Below, in pieces: positions 7,983 to 17,828 of a DNA stretch of 64,000 bases; the first letter of the stretch is position 1; every line of letters starts with the position of its first letter. The translations under genes were made by a program, and so were the position numbers. The stretch spans positions 62,001 to 126,000 of the forward strand of contig CASFGO010000030.1 of NCBI GenBank assembly GCA_949294335.1, read 5' to 3'. Source of the DNA: an uncultured bacterium (GTDB lineage Bacteria > Cyanobacteriota > Vampirovibrionia > Gastranaerophilales > Gastranaerophilaceae). Under the pieces are notes generated by a model. It saw only the letters and a list, made by a program, of their open reading frames with translations, did no database searches and was not told the DNA's origin.

Positions 7983-9182
7983 ATGTGGGAAAAAGACGTA
8001 GATATTAATCAAGTTCGTGAAATTAGAACAAGAACTCTTGTTTACTTCGGATGTGGTGCAATAGAAAAAATAGAAGATATTGCAAAAGATTTAAAATCTA
8101 AAGGTGTTGACAAACTTGTTGTTATGTCTGGACGTAACGCATATAAATCTACTGGGGCTTGGGATTATGTTGAAAAAGCTCTTAAAAATAACGGTATTGG
8201 ATACATCAATTATGATAAAGTAACTCCAAACCCTACTACACAAGCAATTGATGAAGCTGCTCAAATGGCAAAAGAATTTGGTGCTAAAGCTGTTATTACA
8301 ATTGGTGGAGGTTCTCCAACTGATGCTGGTAAGTCTGTTGCTATTTTACTTAAATATCAAGACAAAACTGCAGCTGATATTTATGAATTCAAATTCAATC
8401 CTGAAGAAGCTGCTCCTATTGTTGCTATCAACCTTACACACGGTACAGGTTCTGAAACCAACAGATTTGCGGTTGCTACAATTCTAGAAAAAAATTACAA
8501 ACCTGCAATCGCTTATGATTGTATTTATCCAACATATGCTATTGATGACCCTAAATTAATGGCTAAATTGTCTCCTAAACAAACAAGATATGTTTCAATT
8601 GATGCTGTTAACCATGTTGTAGAAGCTGCTACATCTAAAGTTGCTTCTCCTTATTCTATTTCTTTAGCTAGAGAAGTTATTGAACTTGTGGGTAAATATT
8701 TGCCTAAAGCTATTGCAAATGCTGAAGATTTAGAAGCTAGATATTTCTTATGCTACGCAGCTATGATGGCAGGTGTTGCATTTGATAATGGGTTATTACA
8801 TTATACTCATGCTCTTGAACACCCATTAAGTGCTCTTAAACCTGATTTCTCTCATGGTTTAGGTTTAGCGATTTTATTACCTGCTGTTATTAGAAATATT
8901 TATGCTGCTAAAGCTGATACTTTAGCTTATATCTTAGAACCTATTGTTCCTGGGTTAAAAGCTGAAGCTGCTGATACTGAAAAAGCTGCAACAGGTGTTT
9001 ACGAATGGTTAAAATCTGTTGATGTTCCTAACAAACTTAAAGATGAAGGTTTCTCTGAAGCTGATGTTGAAACATTAACTAATTTAGCTTTCACTACACC
9101 CTCTCTTGATGGTTTACTATCTATTGCACCAACTAATGCTGATAAAAAAGCGGTTGAAACTATTTATCGGGAATCTTTATAA
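7983..9182 (+). CDS. Iron-containing alcohol dehydrogenase
   Basis: The start at 7983 has AAAGGAG eight bases upstream; an earlier in-frame start at 7929 lies upstream of the -10 box and is rejected. The 399-residue protein is a group III (iron-activated) dehydrogenase. The NAD(P)-binding motif TIGGGSPTDAGK is near residue 105. The metal ligands lie in SIDAVNHVVEA (Asp, His, about 200-210), HYTHALEHPL (about 270) and FSHGLG (about 289). It probably reduces an aldehyde to an alcohol in fermentation; substrate cannot be read from sequence. Its end overlaps the convergent TPR gene by 19 bases. Confidence 0.92.
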   Translation: MWEKDVDINQVREIRTRTLVYFGCGAIEKIEDIAKDLKSKGVDKLVVMSGRNAYKSTGAWDYVEKALKNNGIGYINYDKVTPNPTTQAIDEAAQMAKEFGAKAVITIGGGSPTDAGKSVAILLKYQDKTAADIYEFKFNPEEAAPIVAINLTHGTGSETNRFAVATILEKNYKPAIAYDCIYPTYAIDDPKLMAKLSPKQTRYVSIDAVNHVVEAATSKVASPYSISLAREVIELVGKYLPKAIANAEDLEARYFLCYAAMMAGVAFDNGLLHYTHALEHPLSALKPDFSHGLGLAILLPAVIRNIYAAKADTLAYILEPIVPGLKAEAADTEKAATGVYEWLKSVDVPNKLKDEGFSEADVETLTNLAFTTPSLDGLLSIAPTNADKKAVETIYRESL

Positions 9183-10567
9183 GAAGATATTGTTGAGCCA
9201 ATATTTAATATTTGGCTCGCAAAAAATTCAATATATGATTGACAGTCCAAACCTAGTTTGGACTGTCTTACTTCTGTTTTAGCATCAAATAATTTTGAAT
9301 TATATACACATAATTTCTTTGATGGAAGCTTATATAAATATACTTCTGCAGATATATTTGGAATGTCTGATTGCGTGTAACTTCTCAATGTTTTTGGAAT
9401 TATACGAATATCATTTATTGAATCATTTGGAAGTAAACGATTTGTTGAATCAATTAATATCTTAGTATATTTTTCAATAACAGTATCACCTAATTTATAG
9501 ATTACTTCTAATTTCATATCCTTTATTGACATGCCTGAAACATTTTGAATATTACATTTTAATAATATCTTATATTTATTACCAACCTTGTATAATACTT
9601 TGTCAGTCATTTTAAAAGATACATCTTTTACTGAAATTAAATTTATATAAACATAATCCAATAATGATTTTGCTCTAAAATCATATAATTTTGCTTTATT
9701 GTAATCTCCCTCTAACTCATATAATTCTACTAGTTTTAACAACAAATCATAATATGCGGTATAATCAACTTGGGTTGGATATTCTTTAAATAATTTACTA
9801 AAATATTTATAAGATAATTCAGGGTCAGTATTAGCAGTCATCAATGCAAGCTTATACCTAACAATAAAATCTTTTGGATTAACTTTTTCTGCAACTTGTA
9901 AGAAATGGACTGCTTCTTCTACTTGATTTGAATTTACTGCAATATCTGCAAGTAAAACTGCGGTTTCAGATAATCGCATATTTAATGACTTTATATATTT
10001 TAAGCCTGGTCTTGAAAGTTTTAACCAATAATAACGAGCCCTTTCATATTCTTTTAATGCATAATAATATCTTTGGTTATCATAATAAACATCACCTTTT
10101 TTCCGATATAAATAGGATTGATATTTTATTAATGCAGGATTTGCAACCTGTGGAAACTCATCTATTATTTCTTGAGCTTCATCAAACCTAGATTGTTCAA
10201 TATAAAAAGCCGCAAGCTCATACAATGGCCTATATATATTTATAGGTGCTTTAGCTACTGCTTTTTTATAATAATATTCAGCCTTATCAAATTCTTTAAT
10301 AACATTATATAAATACCCTAAGTGCATATCTATACGATAATCATCAGGATAATTCATTTCTAAATTTATATTTTGTTCTATTACAGTATTTTTTATATAT
10401 TCATTTAAAACCTTTTGATTATAATTGGATGATGAATTATTTATTACGTCATATTGTGCATAATAAATTATGCCACCAGAAAAAATACAAGCTGCTAACA
10501 ATGTCCATAACATTGTTGATACATATGGCCAAATATTTATTTTAATTTTTATTTCTATTTTACTCAT
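9164..10567 (-). CDS. Membrane-anchored TPR protein
   Basis: 467 residues. One membrane segment lies near the N-terminus (TMLWTLLAACIFSGGIIYYA, about 16-35). Tetratricopeptide repeats follow from about 75 to 300, for example DYRIDMHLGYLYNVIKEFDK and later KVNPKDFIVRYKLALM. The last 150 residues look beta-rich and unrelated. TPR proteins are scaffolds; partner unknown. The start overlaps the end of the upstream mgtC-like gene by eight bases, so the two are co-translated. The 3' end contains two inverted repeats (9195-9218 and 9241-9267) that may also stop transcription of the convergent dehydrogenase gene. Confidence 0.75.
   Translation of the reverse strand: MSKIEIKIKINIWPYVSTMLWTLLAACIFSGGIIYYAQYDVINNSSSNYNQKVLNEYIKNTVIEQNINLEMNYPDDYRIDMHLGYLYNVIKEFDKAEYYYKKAVAKAPINIYRPLYELAAFYIEQSRFDEAQEIIDEFPQVANPALIKYQSYLYRKKGDVYYDNQRYYYALKEYERARYYWLKLSRPGLKYIKSLNMRLSETAVLLADIAVNSNQVEEAVHFLQVAEKVNPKDFIVRYKLALMTANTDPELSYKYFSKLFKEYPTQVDYTAYYDLLLKLVELYELEGDYNKAKLYDFRAKSLLDYVYINLISVKDVSFKMTDKVLYKVGNKYKILLKCNIQNVSGMSIKDMKLEVIYKLGDTVIEKYTKILIDSTNRLLPNDSINDIRIIPKTLRSYTQSDIPNISAEVYLYKLPSKKLCVYNSKLFDAKTEVRQSKLGLDCQSYIEFFASQILNIGSTISSYKDSR
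9195..9218. terminator. Hairpin after the alcohol dehydrogenase gene
   Basis: GAGCCAA and TTGGCTC form a stem 13 bases after the dehydrogenase stop codon. No strong T-run follows on the plus strand (GCAAAAAATTC), so it may need help from the second, perfect hairpin at 9241-9267. It lies inside the coding end of the minus-strand TPR gene. Confidence 0.4.
9241..9267. repeat. Perfect 12-base inverted repeat inside a coding end
   Basis: GACAGTCCAAAC - CTA - GTTTGGACTGTC is a perfect 12-base stem with a 3-base loop. It encodes part of the C-terminus of the TPR protein (RQSKLGLDCQ on the minus strand). On the plus strand it is followed by TTACTTCTGTTTT, which would fit a terminator for the convergent alcohol dehydrogenase transcript. 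Confidence 0.7.
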
Positions 10568-11282
10568 TTACACCTTGTATTGATATAGAATCAACACCTG
10601 CAAGTTTTTCTATCTTTTTATATAATGATTGAACTGGTTTTCTTGATACAATTTCTACAGTCATACTAACTTTAATTTTATCAGGATTTTCAAATAGTTT
10701 TTGAATTTTTAAAGCATCAACTTTTTTAAAGTTCTCTGTCATAAAATCTTTTATATTATCTACTTCCTCTTGTTGACAGAATAAAGTAACTTTCATTCTA
10801 CGAATATTCTTAGATGAACTACTTAAAACTTTCCTTTCAAAAACTCTGATTAGAGTTAATACCAAAACAGATGCAAAAGTTGATAAAGTTGCGATACCAT
10901 ACATTCCGCTACCACAAGCCATACCAATGCTAGCAGCCATCCATAATGTTGCAGCAGTTGTTAGACCAAATACTGTTGGCCCATTTCTCAAAACTGTTCC
11001 TGCACCAATAAAACCGATACCTGTTACAATCTGTGCCGCAACACGAGCTGTATCTCTGATTCCATTAGGATGATAATCCGGAACATCGCCTGAAAACATT
11101 GGGAAACCATATATTGATATTAAAGTAAATACACAAGCTCCTAAACATACTAATATATGTGTTCTTAAGCCTGCATATTTATTTGTAATTTCTCGTTCAA
11201 ATCCTAATATAAATCCTAAAGCAATTGCTGATAGAATTCTTATACCTAATTCTATATCCATAGGTCCCATTATGTTTTCCAT
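10560..11282 (-). CDS. MgtC/SapB-family membrane protein
   Basis: 240 residues. The N-terminal two thirds carry about five membrane segments and the family signatures AIALGFILGFEREI, GLRTHILVCLGA and GIGFIGAGTVLRNG. The soluble C-terminal domain (about 155-240) resembles the ACT-like tail of longer MgtC proteins. Family members affect magnesium adaptation and ATP synthase activity in some bacteria; here the role is open. It is followed, with an eight-base overlap, by the TPR protein. Confidence 0.88.
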   Translation of the reverse strand: MENIMGPMDIELGIRILSAIALGFILGFEREITNKYAGLRTHILVCLGACVFTLISIYGFPMFSGDVPDYHPNGIRDTARVAAQIVTGIGFIGAGTVLRNGPTVFGLTTAATLWMAASIGMACGSGMYGIATLSTFASVLVLTLIRVFERKVLSSSSKNIRRMKVTLFCQQEEVDNIKDFMTENFKKVDALKIQKLFENPDKIKVSMTVEIVSRKPVQSLYKKIEKLAGVDSISIQGVNE

Positions 11283-11303
11283 GCTATTCTCCGAATCTGT
11301 CTT

Positions 11304-12362
11304 TTACTCTCTTATTTTTCCTTTTGGATCTAATATATCTCTTATTGTATCACCTATTAGGTTAAATGATAATACTGCAACAAAAATTAAAAATCCTGGT
11401 GTCAAAAGCCAAGGTCTATATAATATATTAATGTATTCTTGAGCTTCTTTCAACATGTTTCCCCAGCTTGCATCAGGTTGTTGTATTCCTAAACCTAAAA
11501 AACTCAACCCTGATTCTGCCAAAATATATGACGGAACTGACAGAGTCATTGCAATTATTACATAACTTGTTGTTTGAGGAAGAATATGCTTTAAGATTAT
11601 TCTTAAATTTGATGCTCCGATTGTTTTTGCAGCTGATACAAATTCTTCATTCTTTATAGATAAAACCATACCTCTAACAACTCTAGCAAATCCTGACCAA
11701 CCTATTAATGCAAGGATTACAACTATTAAAGTAAATCTCTGTGTACTTGTCATATTGGATGGTAATATGGCTGCAAGGATTATTAATAAATAGAAACTAG
11801 GAATTGCCATTACAGCTTCTGCAAAACGCATCATAATATTATCTACCCAACCGCCAAAATAACCTGATATACCGCCATATATTAAACCTATCGGGAATAA
11901 TATAAATAATGACAAAAATCCAATTGTCAAAGATATTCTGCCACCAAATAACAATCTTGAAAAAACATCACGACCATTTATATCTGTTCCTAACAAATAT
12001 AATCGTCCTGTTTTATCAACTCCAAATAAATGAATATTGGTTTTTACCAAACCTAAAAATTTATATTCTTCACCTCTGTTAAATGGTTTTATATAATACT
12101 TATGAGATTTATCTAACGTATAAACAGCTTGATATAATTCAGGTACAAATTCACGTTTATAATTATAAGTATATGGTCTTGAAAATTTCCCATTTTCATC
12201 TATTACGAATATTTTAGATGGTGGTGCATAAGATTGGTTTCTGTCTGAAAAATCTTTTGAATAAGGGGCAATAAAATCTGCAAACAATATCATAAGATAC
12301 ATTACAACCAAAATTATAAATGCGATACTAGCATATTTATCCTTCATAATTTCTTTAATCAT
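11304..12362 (-). CDS. Oligopeptide ABC transporter permease (OppC/DppC-like)
   Basis: 352 residues. An N-terminal membrane segment and a periplasmic insertion (about 35-125) precede the binding-protein-dependent transport domain. The coupling loop signature is EEFVSAAKTIGASNLRIILKH, followed by ILPQ and SFLGLGIQQPDASWGNML, typical of DppC/OppC. It forms the membrane channel with the upstream permease. Its ATG overlaps the stop of the OppB-like gene by four bases. No ATPase genes follow; the next gene downstream is mgtC-like. Confidence 0.9.
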   Translation of the reverse strand: MIKEIMKDKYASIAFIILVVMYLMILFADFIAPYSKDFSDRNQSYAPPSKIFVIDENGKFSRPYTYNYKREFVPELYQAVYTLDKSHKYYIKPFNRGEEYKFLGLVKTNIHLFGVDKTGRLYLLGTDINGRDVFSRLLFGGRISLTIGFLSLFILFPIGLIYGGISGYFGGWVDNIMMRFAEAVMAIPSFYLLIILAAILPSNMTSTQRFTLIVVILALIGWSGFARVVRGMVLSIKNEEFVSAAKTIGASNLRIILKHILPQTTSYVIIAMTLSVPSYILAESGLSFLGLGIQQPDASWGNMLKEAQEYINILYRPWLLTPGFLIFVAVLSFNLIGDTIRDILDPKGKIRE

Positions 12363-13333
12363 TTACCCACCCCCCTTATTCTAGGATCGGTAATAATTAA
12401 TAAAATATCAGCAAGTAAATTACCTAATACCAGCATTATTGAACCCATCATCAATGATGCCATTACCAAATTTATATCTGATTTCATAACAGCTTCCAAT
12501 ATCAAACGTCCCAACCCTGGATATTGGAATACATACTCAGTTAATGCAGCACCACTCAATAATCCTGCAAATTCAAAACCCAATAAAGTTATTAAAGGAT
12601 TTAAAGCATTTCTAAGCGCATGTTTAAATATAACCTGCCATTCTGATAAACCCTTTGCTCTTGCAAATTTAATATATTCTGAATCCATTACATCTAACAT
12701 ATTTGCCCGCATTTGACGCTGTAAACCTGATAACGATATTGTAAATAAAACAGTTACAGGTAATACTAAATGTTTTGCTAAATCTAATATTTTACCACCT
12801 AATGACATCTCATCAAAATCAAAACTCGTTAAGCCTCCAACAGGGAATAATGAAGTTTTGACTGCAAAAATCAATAATAATATTGCAAAGAAAAATGATG
12901 GAATTGCCATTCCAATACTTGATAAAACTGTTAATAATCTATCAAATTGACTTTTATGAAAAACTGCACCTAATATCCCTAAAGGTACACCAACCAACCA
13001 AGTCATAAATATGACAATACTTGTAAGAAGCAAAGTATTAGGGATTCTTTCTTTTAACTTGTCTGCAACTCTTTCACCTGAAGATGTAACTCCTAAATCT
13101 CCTCTTACAAAAGAAGATGCCCATTTTGCATATTGTACAGGAATTGGTTTATCCAAGCCCAATCTTTGAGTTTCTTTTTGTAATGTTTCTTGAGAGATTG
13201 ATGGATTTAACCTTAATTCTGCCAAAGGATCAATAGGGCTTAATCTTATTATGAAAAAGCTAATTATTGATACAATGAACAATAACGGTAATGTCTGAAT
13301 TATTCGTTTTAAGATATATTTTATAATATTCAC
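12359..13333 (-). CDS. Oligopeptide ABC transporter permease (OppB/DppB-like)
   Basis: 324 residues, six predicted membrane segments. It opens with the OppB/DppB pattern IIKYILKRIIQTLPLLFIVS, continues LGLDKPIPVQYAKW, and has the coupling loop EYIKFARAKGLSEWQVIFKH followed by ALRNALNPLITLLG. It overlaps the binding-protein gene and the second permease by four bases each, giving a tightly coupled three-gene unit. Confidence 0.92.
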   Translation of the reverse strand: MNIIKYILKRIIQTLPLLFIVSIISFFIIRLSPIDPLAELRLNPSISQETLQKETQRLGLDKPIPVQYAKWASSFVRGDLGVTSSGERVADKLKERIPNTLLLTSIVIFMTWLVGVPLGILGAVFHKSQFDRLLTVLSSIGMAIPSFFFAILLLIFAVKTSLFPVGGLTSFDFDEMSLGGKILDLAKHLVLPVTVLFTISLSGLQRQMRANMLDVMDSEYIKFARAKGLSEWQVIFKHALRNALNPLITLLGFEFAGLLSGAALTEYVFQYPGLGRLILEAVMKSDINLVMASLMMGSIMLVLGNLLADILLIITDPRIRGVGK

Positions 13334-15183
13334 TGTTTAGCCTTTTCTATATAAATTTCTTCTACATTATACAATACACCTGAAAGAGTTGAAGGATATG
13401 TATTTTTAAACTTACGCCTTATTGCAACAACTCGAGTTGGAGAATACAAATAAATTATTGGACGTTCATCATAAATTATTTGTTGATATTTATCATAATA
13501 AACTTTTCTTTCATCAAAACTAAGTTTTAATGCTGCTTGTTCAAATATATAATCTAATTCTTTTTCCCAACTTAACCTGTCATCAACCGAGTATCCAACA
13601 GGACGTTGATTGAATAAATGTAATGGACCATTTGATGCCCATACATTTTTCCCGTTATGTGGTTCTAATGGAGAACCTGTCAAACCCATTATAGACATAT
13701 CCCAATCATAAGTATTGGTTAATTTGTTAACTAAGGTATTGAATTCTACAGGTTTAAAATTAACGCTTATTCCTAAATCTGCCAAATCCTGTTTTATCAT
13801 AACACCGATTGATTCACGCTCAGTGTTTCCTGCATTTGTGTATAAATCAAACTCAACTTTGTTTCCGTTTTTATCATACAAAAACCCATTTTTTCCATAA
13901 TAAAAACCACTTCGTTTTAACAATTCTTTTGCGTATGATAAATCTCTATTGTGGCCTGTTATTGATTTATTCAAATAAATTCCGTTTAAACTTTCTGAAG
14001 TGAACAATGGTTCTGCTAAACCATAAGCAATATTTGTAACTAAACTTTTTCTATCTATTGCATAATCTATTGCTTCTCTAAAATTCTTATCAGCAAACCA
14101 TTTTTGTTTAATTGGATTTACATAATATTTACCCTTATTATCTTTTCTATTATTCAAATTAATCGCAAGAAACATTGTTCCAGTATCTGCACCTAAATTA
14201 TAAATATAGTAATCAGAATTTGCCTCTTTTGCTTTATATCTTGCAACTGTTGCTCCTCTAAGGGTTATGGTATCTATTTCTTTACCTTCAAATTTCAAGA
14301 TTTCATTGTTTAAATCTCCAACAATTAAATAAACAATTTGGTTTAAATAAGGCAATTTTTTATTATCTAAATTTATTTCATAATAATTTGGGTTTCTATC
14401 AAATACTACACGTTGCGCAGGAACATATTTTTTTAAATGATATGCACCAGAATATACAATATCTTTAGGATTAATTGTTGTTGCTAAAATTCTATCAAAT
14501 GATTTTTCCCAATTAGGAATAGATGTAAAATAATGCTTTGGTGCAATTGGATTTGATAATATTCTTAAAAATGGTGCAAACGGTTTTGGAACAGTAAATA
14601 CAACGGTATAATCATCTATTTTTTCTATTGTTGGTAATTGTCCATCAATTATTATGCTATCTCTTACTGAAGTATTACCTAATCCCGCAAAAACAATATC
14701 CTTCCAAGTAAATATTACATCATCTGCTGTTATTGGTTTCCCATCAGACCATTTTATACCACGTCTTAAATGAATAATATATTTATTTCCTTTAACTTCG
14801 ATAGATTTAGCTAGTTTAGGTGTAACATCACCAGTTACAGGGTTCATACTGACTAAACCGTCATACATCATATTAGCCATTTGAGATGATGTAGCATCTT
14901 TTGCAGTAAAAGGGTTGAATGTCTTTGGACCTTCACCTATAGTTGAAGTGATTAATCTTCCACCATAATCACCTACAGGTAATTGTGATTGTAAATAATC
15001 AACTCCATTTATTGTAACTGTCTTAGGATTTGGGAAAATCTTATTGAGTGGATATTTATCTAATTGAACTTCTTTTACTACAGGAATTTCTGATTGAGAA
15101 ATATAAGAATCCTTCTTCAAACATGCCGGCAAACATGCCGTTATAATCCCTATTAAAATAATTAAATAAATCACTCTCTTCAT
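13330..15183 (-). CDS. Oligopeptide-binding lipoprotein (SBP family 5, OppA/DppA-like)
   Basis: 617 residues. The signal sequence MKRVIYLIILIGIITAC ends in a lipobox with C17 (a second Cys at 21 is an alternative), so it is probably a lipoprotein. The family 5 binding domain is recognised by LAKSIEVKGNKYIIHLRRGI followed by KWSDGKPITADDVIFTW, and later NFREAIDYAIDRKSLV. It delivers peptides or a related solute to the two permeases encoded after it. Being slightly longer than many OppA proteins, it has extra N-terminal sequence before the core. Confidence 0.9.
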   Translation of the reverse strand: MKRVIYLIILIGIITACLPACLKKDSYISQSEIPVVKEVQLDKYPLNKIFPNPKTVTINGVDYLQSQLPVGDYGGRLITSTIGEGPKTFNPFTAKDATSSQMANMMYDGLVSMNPVTGDVTPKLAKSIEVKGNKYIIHLRRGIKWSDGKPITADDVIFTWKDIVFAGLGNTSVRDSIIIDGQLPTIEKIDDYTVVFTVPKPFAPFLRILSNPIAPKHYFTSIPNWEKSFDRILATTINPKDIVYSGAYHLKKYVPAQRVVFDRNPNYYEINLDNKKLPYLNQIVYLIVGDLNNEILKFEGKEIDTITLRGATVARYKAKEANSDYYIYNLGADTGTMFLAINLNNRKDNKGKYYVNPIKQKWFADKNFREAIDYAIDRKSLVTNIAYGLAEPLFTSESLNGIYLNKSITGHNRDLSYAKELLKRSGFYYGKNGFLYDKNGNKVEFDLYTNAGNTERESIGVMIKQDLADLGISVNFKPVEFNTLVNKLTNTYDWDMSIMGLTGSPLEPHNGKNVWASNGPLHLFNQRPVGYSVDDRLSWEKELDYIFEQAALKLSFDERKVYYDKYQQIIYDERPIIYLYSPTRVVAIRRKFKNTYPSTLSGVLYNVEEIYIEKAKQ

Positions 15184-15563
15184 AGTAAATAGGATATCAC
15201 ATTTTCAATTATTTAACATAGTACAACTAAACTAGGGGTAAGTATTAACTAGATTATGATGCATATTATTATTTATCCCGTTGCAGAATATTTTTTAAAG
15301 TTGTATAATATGTAGGTGATAAAGATATATTATTCTTGTCCGTTTAATATTATTTTTATCATTAATTGAACTTTATGAAGAAATGTAAAATAAAATTTTT
15401 CCCGTCAAATTCCCAATAAATAAAGGGTTTACAAAAATAAGTGTAAAATACACAATAAGAACTAGCAAAAATTTTTTTTTACATGGTTTTAAACTAATTG
15501 CGGAAGGATATGCTTATATAAACAGAGACACATCACTGGGCAATAACGCAACGAGAGGTCAAT
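15184..15563. other. Intergenic region between divergent genes
   Basis: 380 bases without an ORF. It must carry promoters in both directions. A GGGGTAAG word of the dispersed repeat type lies near 15234. TTTACA at about 15429 may be a -35 element for the plus-strand gene. A run of nine T residues near 15472 precedes a 90-base leader. No recognised riboswitch. Confidence 0.4.
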
Positions 15564-15986
15564 ATGGTAGACAACAGAGCCGCTGGCTTCTACGGTATAT
15601 CAGGCGCTTTAAATTTTAAAAGTGGTGATATCTCAGGAACAGCAGCAAAAACAAATGAAGAAAAAGCAGGCTCAGACGCTGAATACATGCAACAAGAAAA
15701 GCAAGATAGCGCCAAAAATGGTTCTGCAAAATTTAGCGACAAAAGTGCACAACTAAATGCTACTTTAAGTTCTCTTGCTATGCTTAATGTTTCTTCTATT
15801 ATTAGCTCTAAACTACCTAAACTTAAACAATCTACTCAAAGATTTAAAGAATTAATTGATGAAACCGAAGAATTAATCGTTACATTAAATGAAGAACACG
15901 AAAAGAACAAGAAAAACCCGTTCAAAAAAGAAAATCCATTCTCCAAACAAGATGATGACGATGAAGAAGATGATGAATATTACTAA
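15564..15986 (+). CDS. Hypothetical protein with acidic C-terminus
   Basis: 140 residues, no family recognised. The N-terminus is small-residue rich (DNRAAGFYGISGALNFKSG). The middle (about 60-115) is helical and amphipathic (FKELIDETEELIVTLNEEHE). The tail is repetitive and acidic (NPFKKENPFSKQDDDDEEDD). There is no signal peptide or membrane segment. GAGAGG precedes the ATG. A strong terminator follows directly, so it is probably monocistronic. Confidence 0.65.
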   Translation: MVDNRAAGFYGISGALNFKSGDISGTAAKTNEEKAGSDAEYMQQEKQDSAKNGSAKFSDKSAQLNATLSSLAMLNVSSIISSKLPKLKQSTQRFKELIDETEELIVTLNEEHEKNKKNPFKKENPFSKQDDDDEEDDEYY

Positions 15987-16018
15987 AAAGAACTTGAAAA
16001 ATTTCAAGTTCTTTTTTA
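15985..16018 (+). terminator. Rho-independent terminator
   Basis: AAAAAGAACTTGAAA pairs with TTTCAAGTTCTTTTTT, starting at the stop codon of the acidic hypothetical gene. Because both ends are A/T runs it could work in both directions. Confidence 0.85.
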
Positions 16019-16086
16019 TAAAACAATAACTATTATTACCTATTTTTGTTTTATGTATAATTATTTATACAAAGTGAGGTTAAAGT

Positions 16087-17088
16087 ATGAAACAAAAAAT
16101 TGTGTCAGGAATGCGTCCTACAGGGAAATTACATTTAGGTCATTACTTAGGTGTTATTGATAATTGGGTTAAGTTACAAAATGACTATGATTGTTATTTC
16201 TTCATCGCTGACTGGCATGCTCTCACGACTAAATATGACAAAACTGAGAACATGATTGATGATGTTAGAAATGTTGCTATGGATTGGCTTGCATCAGGGA
16301 TAGACCCTCAAAAATCAACAATCTATGTTCAATCTCTTGTCCCTGAAACTGCAGAATTACATATATATTTAAGTATGATTACTCCTCAAAACTGGGTTGA
16401 ACGTGATCCTACTTTAAAAGATATGGCTAAAATTCTTAAATCAAAAGAAGGAATTGGAACTCAGGTTAATTATGGCTTAATGGGGTATCCTGTTCTTATG
16501 ACTGCTGATATTCTTACATTTAATGCTGAATTTGTTCCTGTTGGTATTGATCAAGTAGCACACGTAGAATTAACACGTGATATAGCAAGAAGATTTAATC
16601 ATATTTATAAAACAGAATTCTTTAACGAACCACAACCTAAACTTAATAACTGCTCATTAATTTGTGGTCTTGACGGTAACAAAATGGGTAAATCATTTAA
16701 TAATGATATTAAAATTTCTGATACAGAAGAAGTTACAGCTAAAAAAGTTATGACTGCAATTACTGATAGAAGCAGATTAAGAAAAGATGATTTAGGGCAT
16801 CCTGATGAATGTGAAGTAGCATTTAAATATTGGAAAATATTTGGAACAGAAGATGAAATTGCAACTGTTAGAGAAGAATGCGAAAAAGGTCTCAGAGGAT
16901 GCGCTCAATGTAAACGTGAATTAGGTGCAAAAATTAATGCTCGTTTTGCAGAAATTAGAGAAAAACGTGCATATTATGAAGCTCATCCTGAAATTGTTGA
17001 TAAAATAATCAGAGATGGTTCTGAAAAAGCAAGAATTGAAGCGCAAAAAGTTCTTAAAGAAGTACGTTCTATTATCAAAATGTACTAA
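16087..17088 (+). CDS. trpS: Tryptophan-tRNA ligase
   Basis: 333 residues, normal bacterial TrpRS length. The class I HIGH motif appears as PTGKLHLGHYLG (about 11-22) and the KMSKS loop as NKMGKSFNND near residue 199. The tryptophan-specific PVGIDQVAHVELTRDIA motif is also present. It charges tRNA-Trp. GTGAGG lies upstream of the ATG. The next gene begins about 50 bases downstream on the same strand and may be co-transcribed. Confidence 0.96.
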   Translation: MKQKIVSGMRPTGKLHLGHYLGVIDNWVKLQNDYDCYFFIADWHALTTKYDKTENMIDDVRNVAMDWLASGIDPQKSTIYVQSLVPETAELHIYLSMITPQNWVERDPTLKDMAKILKSKEGIGTQVNYGLMGYPVLMTADILTFNAEFVPVGIDQVAHVELTRDIARRFNHIYKTEFFNEPQPKLNNCSLICGLDGNKMGKSFNNDIKISDTEEVTAKKVMTAITDRSRLRKDDLGHPDECEVAFKYWKIFGTEDEIATVREECEKGLRGCAQCKRELGAKINARFAEIREKRAYYEAHPEIVDKIIRDGSEKARIEAQKVLKEVRSIIKMY

Positions 17089-17138
17089 TTTGCTTGAAAC
17101 AATATAAAAAAAGCTGTAAAATACTAAAAGAGGTATTA

Positions 17139-17828
17139 ATGAAAAAGATTTTACTTATTTTTTTAGTATATGCATTTACTACTTGTTCAGTCTTAGCTGA
17201 AGATATGAAAGTTATGGCATTAAATGATTTTTCAACAGCTGTACCTAAAGAAATTCAAGTAAAAGTTATTGAATCAGTTTCTTTAGATAAAGATGTACTT
17301 ATACCTATGGGCTCAACTGTTACAGGATTGATGATTGATGTTATTCCTGCTAAAAGACTTAAACGAGATGCAACTTTTTCTTTTATGCCAACTTATTTTA
17401 CGACCCCACAGCACGAAAGATATAAATTTAATAAAAAATATGTAGGAAAATTTTCTCCAAATATAGAAATAGATAAAGGTGAATTAGCTAAAAACGCAGC
17501 ACTAACTGTTGGAGACTTTTTTGTACAAGGTTTAAGTACAGGATTTTATGCTGTACAAGGTGCTGTAAAAGATGAAAAAGGAAATAAATTATTCTCTGCT
17601 GTAAATAATGTATATAAAAACTCATTCTTTTCATACGTTGAAAAAGGTGGAGACGTTTATATAAAAGCAGAATCCTTGTTCTGTTTTAAATTCAAAAACC
17701 CTGAAGCAGATGAAAATAATAATAATTCAACTCCTGCTATTATAAAGATGGATGAACCAAAAATTGAGAATCAAGTCCCTGGATTGGATGATGATTCTTT
17801 ACCTGCAACTCCACAGCCTCAGTTTTAA
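17139..17828 (+). CDS. Secreted protein of unknown function
   Basis: The ATG at 17139 is chosen because AAAGAGG precedes it and it begins a clear signal peptide, MKKILLIFLVYAFTTCSVLA, with cleavage after ALA-like VLA. An upstream in-frame start at 17094 would hide the signal. The mature part (about 210 residues) has probable beta structure around KVIESVSLDKDVLIPMGSTV and GLMIDVIPAKRLKRDATF, resembling periplasmic proteins of trafficking or envelope systems. The tail is Asn/Pro-rich. Not recognised beyond this. Confidence 0.65.
   Translation: MKKILLIFLVYAFTTCSVLAEDMKVMALNDFSTAVPKEIQVKVIESVSLDKDVLIPMGSTVTGLMIDVIPAKRLKRDATFSFMPTYFTTPQHERYKFNKKYVGKFSPNIEIDKGELAKNAALTVGDFFVQGLSTGFYAVQGAVKDEKGNKLFSAVNNVYKNSFFSYVEKGGDVYIKAESLFCFKFKNPEADENNNNSTPAIIKMDEPKIENQVPGLDDDSLPATPQPQF

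Noticed and set aside
11304-15183. Complete peptide importer operon
   Set aside because: No OppD/OppF ATPase gene follows or precedes the three genes, so only the binding protein and permeases are claimed.
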